Positions 1-9,190 of a DNA stretch of 64,000 nt are shown here, in pieces; within the stretch, counting starts at the first letter, position 1; the number at the start of each line of letters is the position of its first letter. Under the pieces are notes generated by a model that was not told where the DNA came from, did not search any database, and was given only the letters and a program-made list of their open reading frames with translations. A program made the position numbers and the translations under genes. Origin of the DNA: Pachysolen tannophilus NRRL Y-2460 (lineage: Eukaryota > Ascomycota > Pichiomycetes > Alaninales > Pachysolenaceae). The stretch spans positions 120,639 to 184,638 of the forward strand of contig KV454015.1 in NCBI GenBank assembly GCA_001661245.1, given 5' to 3'.

Positions 1-508
1 TTTAAATAAATATTCTTTTCCAATCAATTCAAATAGAACACGAACTCAATATTTCAATCCCAAAAAAAAAAAGAAAACCACAAACCAATAACCAATTTCA
101 CAAAGAAACTCTAATATATCACTCAATTGATGGATTAGATATCAATTTGATCAATTACTTTTTTAATTTAACCACTTCTCATACCAAGAGAAATAGGTTA
201 AGGCCCAGTTTTGCCTTTTTTATATATAAATTGGCTTAACGAAAAGTTGTTCGAGATACAACTAACAAAAACGGAATTGGGCCGACAACACACGACCTCC
301 AAGATTTCCATAAGTTTCAAATGGTGTTTTAAAATGGTGTTTAAATGATTCATTCATAAAAAAGACATTAGCATAAAAGTAAAAAAAAATGGAAAAAGCA
401 ATACATCTATATATATCTATCTATATGATCATATAGGACACTTTTATTTTCTATTTCTGTTGAGCTGTTGCTCTATTTAGCTGTTGCGCCGTGGAGCTGG
501 TTTTCAAC
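1..508. other. Intergenic region downstream of HXK2
   Basis: A+T-rich sequence between the window edge and the HXK2 stop codon. It should hold the HXK2 3' UTR. One copy of the recurrent motif ACACGACC (reverse complement GGTCGTGT) lies at 290-297, so part of it may be promoter for a gene left of the window. I see no ORF or RNA gene. Confidence 0.6.
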
Positions 509-2062
509 TTAATTGCCCTTGATACCGACTGAAAGACCTGCAGCGAGTCTCTTTTCGGTCAATGCAGCGATAATTGCAGCACCTGCACCTGAACCATCTT
601 CTGCTGGAACAATAACGATAGGATCTTCCTTGGTGTTCCATTGGAAGATATCTCTTAATCCTTGTGCTGCTCTTTGTTTAAAATTTGGATATTTTGTATA
701 TACGGATCCATCTGCAGCACAATGAGCGGTTTTATAACCTCTTTTTTTACATATAGCAGCAATACCACAAATGGATAATCTTGCAGCTCTAGTACCAATG
801 ATTTCACAAATAGCACGGATCAATTTTCTTTCTGGTTCTGTAGTTACTATACCCAATTGAAGGAAAAGAGATTCAACATCACTTAAATTTTCATATGGAT
901 CTTCTTCAATTCTAGCAGGATATGAAGTATCCATAACATAAGGTTTTTGTAATTTAGAAAGATTTTGATTTTCAAAAATAAATCCATCTTTTGCTAAATC
1001 TAATAAAATTAATCTTAATAATTCACCCAAATAATAACCAGCAATCATTTTTTCATAAGATTGTTGTCCTGGTCTTGGAGATTCTTGATCAATTTGAATA
1101 TCATATTTTGTTCTTGGTAAAACCAAATGTTCATTATCAAAAGCACCATATTCACAATTAACCGCCATTGGAGAATCTGGTGAAACATCCAGTGGTAACT
1201 TACCTTCCAATTTAGGAATATCTTTAACAACATCATAATATGCACCATTAACACCTGTACCAAAGATTAGTCCTAATTTTGCTTCAGAATCGGTATACAT
1301 TGAAGCAATTAAAGTACCTGTTGTATCATTAATTAATGCAACAACATTAATTGGAACATTTTTTTGAGAAATGAATTTTTGTAACATTGGAACAACATCA
1401 TGACCTTCAACTCCATCAATATCAAAACCTTTTGTCCAACGTTGTAAAACACCCATATTGATTGCATCTTGAGAAGCTGGATAAGAAAATGTGAATCCTA
1501 ATGGAAGTGGAGATGAAACACCTTCAGGGAATTCTTCTTTAACAAACTTATCTAAACAATCAGCAATAAAACTAAATAATTCATCAGCAGTACCAGTTCT
1601 CATTGAAGATGGTAAAGAATATTTTGATTGAGTAGTATCAAAAGTTCTATCACCACCAAGTTTAACTAATACAACTCTTAAATTAGTACCACCTAAATCA
1701 ATTGCTAAATAATCACCTTTTTCTTCACCTGTTGGATAATCTAAAACCCAACCTGGAATCATAGGAATATTACCACCTTGTTTTGATAACCCTTTATCCA
1801 ATTCTTTAACAAAATGATCACTAATAGAAATCAATTTTTCAGGTTTAACTGTGAATAAAGTTTCAATTTGTTTAATTTGATCTAATAAAGATCTTGGAAC
1901 ATCCGCCATAGAACCCTTTAAAAAAAAATTAATATTTAGTATACTTTGAATTTTTTTTTTAAAAACTAACCGCTGTTAAAATAATAAAATAATAAAATAA
2001 AAAATTTTAAATAAATTACTTACTTTTCTTGATGGTGGAGCTTTTGGACCTAAATGAACCAT
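509..2062 (-). CDS. HXK2: Hexokinase, HXK2-type, with one intron
   Basis: ATP-dependent hexokinase, the first step of glycolysis; in budding yeasts this isoform also has a role in glucose repression. Exon 2 (509-1915) encodes the body, including the phosphate-binding LAIDLGGTNLR motif, the sugar-binding stretch LGFTFSYPAS, INDTTGTLIAS, and the C-terminal adenosine-binding region (EDGSGAGAA). It aligns end to end with S. cerevisiae Hxk2 from memory. An ORF-only reading would start at Met 1909, but that loses the conserved N-terminus. Exon 1 (2024-2062) reads MVHLGPKAPPSRK and splices to GSMADVP, restoring the yeast hexokinase start. The spliced protein is 481 residues against about 486 in S. 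cerevisiae. The donor is GTAAGT, the acceptor AAAG, and the branch-like element TACTAAA is at 1935-1941. Confidence 0.95.
1916..2023 (-). other. HXK2: Spliceosomal intron in HXK2 (108 nt)
   Basis: On the minus strand the donor is GTAAGT (2023 downward), the branch-point candidate is TACTAAA at 1935-1941, and the acceptor is AG at 1917-1916. The intron falls between codon 13 (Lys) and codon 14 (Gly), immediately before the GSM that corresponds to the phosphorylatable Ser14 region of S. cerevisiae Hxk2. Confidence 0.88.
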
Positions 2063-3137
2063 TTTCGTAGTAATAATAGTAATAATAACAATAATAATAA
2101 AAAAAAAAGAATAATACCAATAAAAATAATAAAAAACGATAACGTCAAAAATCAATATTTTATATTTTATATTTATATTTTATAAATAAAATTATCATCT
2201 ATGTACCAGGTGACTCGAATATGGAGAACGTCCCACTGTTTGCATTGAACTTCAAGCATCTGTTGATGGTGGAGTGCAATTTTTTTTTTTTGGCCTTTTT
2301 TTCCTTTTTTACCTTTTTTTCCTTTGAAATATGCGGAAAATTCATGCAGGTTTATTTAAGCGTGCCCGGAAAATTTTTTAAAATTATTTGTGGGCGGAAT
2401 CAGATTAAAAGGGGAGAAAAACCCCATACAGGAAAAATAGACTACTACATACATTAAAATATAATTAGAAAGATCATTCAATATTAACCAATGCTGTATC
2501 TTGTAACTTATCATTCCACTTTGTTTTGATAAATAATCTGGAGTAAAATGAATAAAGAAAAAAAAATCTTTTTTTTTTTTTGAAGAACTCCAAAAAAAAT
2601 TTACTGCTTCTCCACAATTTTATGTTTTCCTTAATAATATTGAACATTTGAAATGAATAATGTTATGAAAAAGAATGTAAAAATTTTAATGACACCTAGA
2701 GCTGCGACATGGCGATAATGATGTGGTCATATATATATGTAGTGACATGGTCATTAGATGACCAAGTCGTGTGAACCACAAAAAACCTCCCCCCATTTAG
2801 TTTCCTTTTGTTATTTCTAACACTACCTATTAGTGGATGTTTTTTCTTCGGTAGTGCCTCGAAGTATTAATTAGTTTCAATAAAATAGTAATGTGGTAAA
2901 ATGGTCGTGGATCTCCTTAAGTTTTGGCTCAATTTCGCCGTTTTAGGCAAAAAGGAAGTTGAAAAAGATTGAAAAGCTTTTTTTTTGTAATACTATAACG
3001 AGAAATAAAACTATGTATATTTGTTATATATATTATTACCATTGGCGGTTATTTAAATTTATAAAATATATCAATTTTTATTATTAATTGTAGATTTTCA
3101 CAAGTTGAAAGGAAAGAAAGAAAAATAATTGGAAAGA
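2063..3137. other. Divergent promoter region HXK2 / RPN7
   Basis: About 1.1 kb between two divergently transcribed genes. It contains T-runs, two CGGAAAA elements (2334-2340 and 2367-2373) of the Rgt1 type (CGGANNA), an AGGGG at 2410-2414 facing CCCC at 2422-2425, and two copies of the GTCGTG motif (2766-2773 and 2903-2910). A 78-codon ORF at 2221-2457 is not convincing as a gene. Confidence 0.6.
2334..2373 (+). promoter_or_regulatory. Paired CGGAAAA elements upstream of HXK2
   Basis: Two identical CGGAAAA heptamers at 2334-2340 and 2367-2373, about 270-310 bp upstream of the HXK2 start codon. They fit the CGGANNA consensus of the glucose-sensing repressor Rgt1, which binds hexose-transporter and HXK2 promoters in S. 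cerevisiae. Function here is inferred from the motif only. Confidence 0.3.
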
Positions 3138-4352
3138 ATGTCGATTGAAGATGCAGAAGTTCCAAAAATTCCAAATTTTGAACTTTCTCAAAAACATTTT
3201 TTATTAAGGTCTGTAACTGCTAATGTACGCCACCCTAAAGAAATATTGGATGAATTAATTGAAGAAATTAAAAAAGAACATTTACTGCCATATTATTATT
3301 ATTTATATCATACTTTGAAAATTCCAAATTTGAAATGGGATCAATCATTATATCAATCTTTAATTGAAGAAAATGAAAAAGAAATCTTATTATTAAAACA
3401 AAAAATTAAAGATGTTGAAAAAGAAGATGAAGGTGAATTAGAAACTGTTAAAGGTTGGATTAAATTAGGTGAATATTATGCTAAAATTGGTGATAGATCA
3501 AATGCAGTTGATACTCTTCGAGAAGCTCAGAAATTGGCTCCAAGTACAGGTTCAAAAATTGATATATTATTAACAATAACTAGAATTGGGTTTTTCTTTG
3601 ATGATAAGTCATTTATTAAATCTTCTTTAGATCAAGTTAATAATTTAATTGAAAAAGGTGGTGGAGATTGGGAAAGAAAAAATAGATATAAAACTTATCT
3701 TGGAATTTATTTAATGTCAACAAGAAATTTTACTGAATCTTCAAAATTATTAATTGATTCATTAGCAACTTTTACATCAACTGAATTAACATCATATGAA
3801 GATATTGCAATGTATGCTTTAATTTCAGGTGCTGTAACATTATCAAGACCTGATTTGAAAAAAAAATTAATTGATTCACCAGAAATTTTGGCAATTAATG
3901 GTAATTCAGATAAATTAAAACCAATTTATAATTTGATAAATTCATTATATTCATGCAAATATGGTTCTTTTTTCCAACATTTGTTAGATACAAATGATCA
4001 AATCTTATTAAATGATAAATATTTGGCTGCTCATTCAAGTTATTATATTAGAGAATTAAGAGTAAGAGCTTATGCTCAATTATTGGAATCTTATAAATCT
4101 TTATCTTTAAAATCTATGGCTGATCAATTTAAAGTAAGCATAGATTTTTTGGATAAAGATTTATGTAAATTTATTCCAAATAAAAAATTAAATTGTGTCA
4201 TCGATAGAGTCAATGGTATTATTGAAACTAATAGACCTGATAATAAAAATAGTCAATACCAACTTTTAATTAAAAATGGTGATTCACTTTTAACAAAATT
4301 GCAGAAATATGGAGCTGCAGTAAGATTAAGCGGTGCTGAGCGTGTGAATTAA
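3138..4352 (+). CDS. RPN7: 26S proteasome regulatory subunit Rpn7
   Basis: Non-ATPase subunit of the 19S lid of the 26S proteasome, with a TPR-like helical N-terminal part and a C-terminal PCI domain. The sequence matches S. cerevisiae Rpn7 along its length. Hallmarks are DEGELE followed by WIKLGEYYAKIGD, the block WERKNRYKTYLGIY, LLIDSLATFTSTEL, the PCI stretch YAQLLESYKSLSLKSMAD, and the end CVIDRVNGIIETNRPDNKN with LLTKLQKYGAAVRLSG. Length is 404 residues, somewhat shorter than S. cerevisiae (429). The first ATG in frame is at 3138; an upstream TTG at 3129 is not a plausible eukaryotic start. A CTG codon at 3285 falls at an Ala position of the family. Confidence 0.95.
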   Translation: MSIEDAEVPKIPNFELSQKHFLLRSVTANVRHPKEILDELIEEIKKEHLLPYYYYLYHTLKIPNLKWDQSLYQSLIEENEKEILLLKQKIKDVEKEDEGELETVKGWIKLGEYYAKIGDRSNAVDTLREAQKLAPSTGSKIDILLTITRIGFFFDDKSFIKSSLDQVNNLIEKGGGDWERKNRYKTYLGIYLMSTRNFTESSKLLIDSLATFTSTELTSYEDIAMYALISGAVTLSRPDLKKKLIDSPEILAINGNSDKLKPIYNLINSLYSCKYGSFFQHLLDTNDQILLNDKYLAAHSSYYIRELRVRAYAQLLESYKSLSLKSMADQFKVSIDFLDKDLCKFIPNKKLNCVIDRVNGIIETNRPDNKNSQYQLLIKNGDSLLTKLQKYGAAVRLSGAERVN

Positions 4353-5896
4353 CTAACATGTATAGATAAATAGATATTTATATATATTTACATATATAAA
4401 AAACCTTAAATCTTTAAAGCTTAGGGCCGATATAGGCTAGTTATTTTGTTTTCACTCATATCATCATTTGTTTAAAAATTTAAAGCTTTGAAACTCAACG
4501 GAAACGAAACCCCGTTTAAAATAAAAAATAAAAAAATACAAGAAAAAATGTACGATATTTCCGAAAAAGTATCTTTTAAGAATCTATACATTGTAAATCA
4601 AAATTGCTATTCCTTATACATATCAAATTATTGAAAAATTTATATCGATATTGTGTCCTTTTATCAATTCAGAATAAAGATAGATCTCAAATGTAAATAA
4701 TTTGTGTTTTTTGTATATGTGTTAGTTTACAAATTAAAAATTTTATTTCTGAATTAANNNNNNNNNNNNNNNNNNNNNNNNNNNNNNNNNNNNNNNNNNN
4801 NNNNNNNNNNNNNNNNNNNNNNNNNNNNNNNNNNNNNNNNNNNNNNNNNNNNNNNNNNNNNNNNNNNNNNNNNNNNNNNNNNNNNNNNNNNNNNNNNNNN
4901 NNNNNNNNNNNNNNNNNNNNNNNNNNNNNNNNNNNNNNNNNNNNNNNNNNNNNNNNNNNNNNNNNNNNNNNNNNNNNNNNNNNNNNNNNNNNNNNNNNNN
5001 NNNNNNNNNNNNNNNNNNNNNNNNNNNNNNNNNNNNNNNNNNNNNNNNNNNNNNNNNNNNNNNNNNNNNNNNNNNNNNNNNNNNNNNNNNNNNNNNNNNN
5101 NNNNNNNNNNNNNNNNNNNNNNNNNNNNNNNNNNNNNNNNNNNNNNNNNNNNNNNNNNNNNNNNNNNNNNNNNNNNNNNNNNNNNNNNNNNNNNNNNNNN
5201 NNNNNNNNNNNNNNNNNNNNNNNNNNNNNNNNNNNNNNNNNNNNNNNNNNNNNNNNNNNNNNNNNNNNNNNNNNNNNNNNNNNNNNNNNNNNNNNNNNNN
5301 NNNNNNNNNNNNNNNNNNNNNNNNNNNNNNNNNNNNNNNNNNNNNNNNNNNNNNNNNNNNNNNNNNNNNNNNNNNNNNNNNNNNNNNNNNNNNNNNNNNN
5401 NNNNNNNNNNNNNNNNNNNNNNNNNNNNNNNNNNNNNNNNNNNNNNNNNNNNNNNNNNNNNNNNNNNNNNNNNNNNNNNNNNNNNNNNNNNNNNNNNNNN
5501 NNNNNNNNNNNNNNNNNNNNNNNNNNNNNNNNNNNNNNNNNNNNNNNNNNNNNNNNNNNNNNNNNNNNNNNNNNAAATTCCTCTTTTTTNTTTTTTTTTT
5601 TTTTTTTTTTTGATTTATTGCTTTGCTATCCAATATTCATTAATAATATTCAACTCTACATATTAATATAACTCTCTATTCCTCGTAAACTCTAGCTAAG
5701 TTTCAATCATTTGATTAAATGGTTCAGCAGATAAGATTTGGAGGTCGTGTACTCTCAACCCAATATTTATCACGTAATGAAGATGAGCTGAACAATGTTT
5801 GGTTTGTGAACCATTAGTTATTGGTTATTGGTTGTGATCTACCTGATGATGATGTATGAGTAAGTTCTTCTAGTGAGCTTTTATTGAATTTTTTCA
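4353..5896. other. RPN7-SWT1 intergenic region with assembly gap
   Basis: Holds the RPN7 3' flank, an 817-base run of N (4758-5574), one isolated N inside a T-run at 5590, and the SWT1 promoter. GGTCGTGT lies at 5743-5750, 147 bp before the SWT1 ATG. ACGTAATGAAGATGAGCTGA at 5772-5791 resembles a segment near 24336. What the gap contains cannot be judged. Confidence 0.7.
4758..5574. other. Assembly gap (817 N)
   Basis: Continuous N run. An apparent ORF across it (4743-5633, minus) is an artefact of translating N. The right flank is a T-homopolymer with one further N at 5590, which suggests that low-complexity sequence broke the assembly. Confidence 0.98.
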
Positions 5897-7492
5897 ATGT
5901 CGGAGTTACCTTCAATTTATTCATCGGTGGGGTTAAGTCAGGAGAATCAAAGAAAAATTATAACTTCAAATTCCAAAAAAATAAATTCATCAGCAGGTAA
6001 TGGAGGTATCAGTTTGGAAATAAGAGTTCAAAATGAATTGTCAAAGAATTCTGATAAAAGGGGGAATTTTGGAATACAGGAAGGTAATGGTGGTGGGATT
6101 CTGACTGAGGAATCTGATGGTGATATCATAATGTTAGGTACTGAAGATCAACAAGAAGTGAATACTATTACCGATTATGTACTGAATAGAAGACATGTTT
6201 CAGATTTTCCTCTGAATGAACAAAATGAGAATTTTTTTTTACAAAAACTGGGAGAAAAATTGGCTCTTGATTCCGATATGCTTATCGATCAACCTGATCA
6301 AAAGGAATTTTTTTTAATTGTTGATACAAATTTTATTTTGTCTCATTTAAATATTTTAGAAGATTTGAAAAACATGTATAATCAATACAGTGGTATTTTC
6401 AAAATAATAATCCCCATTACAGTAATGCATGAATTGGATGGATTGAAAAAATCGAATAGTGGGGAATCTTATAAATCTTCTTCTTCTTCTTCATCATCTC
6501 TGGTAATATCAAACGAATCTTTATCACACTTGGCAAGGTGGGCAAACGATTGGATCTACAACAACTTGGCCGAAAGTAATGCTGCTATAAGAGGACAACG
6601 TTTAAATGAAAGAATTGATAAATATGCTACAAAAGATGACTCGATTTTGGATTGTTGTATTTATTTCCAACAAAAATACCCGTCTCATTTGGTTATACTA
6701 TTATCGAACGACAAAAATTTTTGTACCAAGGCATTGGTTAATGGTATCCTAACAATTTCGTTTAGACAAAATATGAATTCGAAGTTGATTATAGAAAAAA
6801 TTATAGAAGAAAATTTGAATAGAGGAAATGGCATTGTGGTGAATTCTTCTACTAATTTACTAGAGAACTATGAGTCTAATAGCATACATTCTAATAGCGT
6901 TCATTCTAATAGCGGACATGATGACTTTAAGGTTTATGAACATACTTCAAATGGTTTCAATAGTCAATCACTACCACTGCAGCAACTATTAGAGAAACAG
7001 CAACACCAACAAACAGTACCGCAGACCATGATTTCAGATTCGAATCCTAATTTAAATGCGTATTGTATCAAGATACCAAATTTCAACAATGCATCTCAAC
7101 AAATTTACCAAGAGATTCAAAGTGTTCTACTATCTGCCATTGACGAATGCATGACAAAAGAATATGAGGATGACTTGGAGTTGGTAGAATACGATAAAGA
7201 CAAAGTGGTTTCGATAAATGATTGTTGTTTAGTAATGTCTAAGTTTTGGGTTTCTGTATTTGGTCAATATTTTAAAAAATCAGTTCTAAAACCACAATCA
7301 TTGTTTAAAACACATAAGGATAGGCAAAGGTTAATCCATATTCCTAAAGACATTAACGACCTAACTCATTTTGTTGACTTTTGGTCAGAAATTTTAAGAT
7401 GTTTGTATCTTGAGAAAGATGAAAATCAAATTTCTTCTTTACAGGTTCTTTTTAGAAGATGGGATTACATAATTGAAAATATTGTAAATTAA
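5897..7492 (+). CDS. SWT1: PIN-domain endoribonuclease, Swt1-like
   Basis: Probable homologue of Swt1, a PIN-domain endoribonuclease that acts in nuclear mRNP quality control. Of 531 residues, about 1-135 are low-complexity and Ser/Asn/Gly-rich. The PIN domain spans about 137-290, with the acidic set in order: FLIVDTNFIL (Asp143), VMHELDGLK (Glu179), KDDSILDCC (Asp247, Asp248, Asp252) and LLSNDKNFCTKALVNGI (Asp272). A Ser-run (about 194-201) is inserted between the second and third motifs. The C-terminal third is helical and unassigned. The ATG at 5897 is the first in frame. The gene converges on the XLF-like gene with 80 bp between stop codons. Another PIN family is possible, but the CTKALVNG block favours Swt1. 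Confidence 0.75.
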   Translation: MSELPSIYSSVGLSQENQRKIITSNSKKINSSAGNGGISLEIRVQNELSKNSDKRGNFGIQEGNGGGILTEESDGDIIMLGTEDQQEVNTITDYVLNRRHVSDFPLNEQNENFFLQKLGEKLALDSDMLIDQPDQKEFFLIVDTNFILSHLNILEDLKNMYNQYSGIFKIIIPITVMHELDGLKKSNSGESYKSSSSSSSSLVISNESLSHLARWANDWIYNNLAESNAAIRGQRLNERIDKYATKDDSILDCCIYFQQKYPSHLVILLSNDKNFCTKALVNGILTISFRQNMNSKLIIEKIIEENLNRGNGIVVNSSTNLLENYESNSIHSNSVHSNSGHDDFKVYEHTSNGFNSQSLPLQQLLEKQQHQQTVPQTMISDSNPNLNAYCIKIPNFNNASQQIYQEIQSVLLSAIDECMTKEYEDDLELVEYDKDKVVSINDCCLVMSKFWVSVFGQYFKKSVLKPQSLFKTHKDRQRLIHIPKDINDLTHFVDFWSEILRCLYLEKDENQISSLQVLFRRWDYIIENIVN

Positions 7493-7495
7493 ATT

Positions 7496-7502
<7 letters not shown>

Positions 7503-7531
<29 letters not shown>
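7503..7531. repeat. TA dinucleotide microsatellite
   Basis: About 14 uninterrupted AT units in the 80-bp space between the convergent SWT1 and NEJ1-like stop codons. Confidence 0.9.
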
Positions 7532-7534
<3 letters not shown>

Positions 7535-7572
7535 CTTACCGTTTAACCGAGACTACAACTTTATAGTTAATT

Positions 7573-8925
7573 TTATTTGTTCCTCGGAGCTTTAATAAAT
7601 GAATTAGGGTTTGCCTTTAGTTTTCTCTTTGCCCTTTCTTCAGTAATTACACTAGTATCTGGTGTTTTCTCGGATATATTAGAGGATAAAGGTGAATCAT
7701 TTCCCAGTTTTTCTTTCTCTGGATTCTCATGTTTTGGGTATGTGGCAGGACGTGGACTTGTAGAATTCGAAGTATTTATAATATTTTGTGAAGATACTAT
7801 TCCAAACGCTTTTTTTTTTCTAGGACTGGAAATTGGCCTTGCTCTAGTGGCTCCTGAGTCTTGAGATTTCTTAGTTTCACCATTTTTTGTTTTTTCAGTG
7901 CTAGAAGATTTTTCGAAATCGACATCTTCAATAAATTCATTGGTCGAAGAGCGTACCCTCTTATTTCTCATCTCTTGGACTGGCAGCTGAGATTTCGACA
8001 AGGTGAAATGATCACTTAGTTTCCAAAGGGGTTCCTGATTTAATGTGTCTCCGATAACACTCCATATATAATTATTCCTGTGTTTTTCTTTAATAATATA
8101 ATTTTTTTCAAATTCTTTATAGTTAAATCCATTTAAATGATTCCTTAGTACAGAATTCTTGGGAATTATCTTACTTATATAATTGTTTTTTTCAACTCTT
8201 GTTTCCAAATTATCTTTACTTTCATCACTTCTAGCTTCGTCCGTACTACTACTACTTAAACCAAACCCATTAATATCAATCAAACTTTCCAATAACAACG
8301 AAATAATTCTATCTTTATTTTTCAATTCCTCCACTAACTTGTTTTGAACTTTTTTGAAATGACCCATGGTATTAAACATTTCAAACATTATTCGCTCTAA
8401 AAACTCTGCTCTTAATTTATTATTATCTAACAATTTCAAATTAAACTCCCAATTAAAATAAGCCACCGGTTTCGGATTCTTAGTTGTAATGGTTTTGCGT
8501 ACCAATGAGAAAACTAGTTCGTATGGCACAAAATCTTCATCTTCAGATAACATTGGAATATCTTCTTCTTCATCGTTCTGACATTTTTCATGAATATGAA
8601 CATCCACAAGTACTTGCGAATTAGTACTGCTATTTTCATCACTATTACCAGTACTATTTATCGAAGCATCTAGTAAGTCTAAAGTATCTAAAGCAGTACT
8701 TCTGTCTACAACATGAATCCCATTCTGCTTTGTCTTGTCAATTAACTCTTGCTGCTTACATATTTCTTCAATCCATACATTGATCAAATCAGTTATGACA
8801 AAAGTGTATATATTTTCTTCACTACTCTCACCTTTAATAAACCCATATATATAGTTCTTGTTACCCCCATGTTCTAGAAGAGACCAGCACTTTGGAACTT
8901 GAAACCCACCTATTCGCTGAACCAT
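7573..8925 (-). CDS. NEJ1: XLF/Nej1-like non-homologous end-joining factor (tentative)
   Basis: A 450-residue protein whose layout resembles XLF/Nej1, the accessory factor of DNA ligase IV in non-homologous end joining. There is an N-terminal globular part with a conserved Trp (CWSLLE at about 14), then a helix around 190-230 (RAEFLERIMFEMFNTMGHF) followed by KNKDRIISLLLESLIDING, which matches the LL-x-SL-x-D-(N/D)G block of S. cerevisiae Nej1 recalled from memory. A long disordered basic tail ends RKLKANPNSFIKAPRNK, in the position where Nej1 carries its Lys/Arg-rich C-terminus. It is longer than S. cerevisiae Nej1 (342). The ATG at 8925 opens the frame. The family assignment is an inference from short similarity and architecture. 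Confidence 0.5.
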   Translation of the reverse strand: MVQRIGGFQVPKCWSLLEHGGNKNYIYGFIKGESSEENIYTFVITDLINVWIEEICKQQELIDKTKQNGIHVVDRSTALDTLDLLDASINSTGNSDENSSTNSQVLVDVHIHEKCQNDEEEDIPMLSEDEDFVPYELVFSLVRKTITTKNPKPVAYFNWEFNLKLLDNNKLRAEFLERIMFEMFNTMGHFKKVQNKLVEELKNKDRIISLLLESLIDINGFGLSSSSTDEARSDESKDNLETRVEKNNYISKIIPKNSVLRNHLNGFNYKEFEKNYIIKEKHRNNYIWSVIGDTLNQEPLWKLSDHFTLSKSQLPVQEMRNKRVRSSTNEFIEDVDFEKSSSTEKTKNGETKKSQDSGATRARPISSPRKKKAFGIVSSQNIINTSNSTSPRPATYPKHENPEKEKLGNDSPLSSNISEKTPDTSVITEERAKRKLKANPNSFIKAPRNK

Positions 8926-9190
8926 AGCTCAATGATGATGTCAAAAAGAGATCAACAACTTATTTCAATAGTTTTGAACTTTTGAGTTTCTAGTTACTCA
9001 TCTGAAGAGAGATAAAACACATCTTCTCCGTCTCCTTTTTTGTTTACGTTTCCGCTTTTTAAAAAACTTCTCTTTAGCGGAAAAATCAATTTACAAATTA
9101 TTCTCCGCTTTGGAGAAGTAGATAAAAAAAAAAGTGTAGCTTTCTTTCACAATAATATAACTAACTAACTATACATGTTCATTTTTGCTA

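Noticed and set aside
2221-2457. 78-codon ORF upstream of HXK2
   Set aside because: It is mostly Phe/Leu from T-runs, overlaps a promoter region and has no recognisable domain.
4743-5633. Apparent ORF across the first assembly gap
   Set aside because: It exists only because N codons are read through; the flanks are homopolymer.
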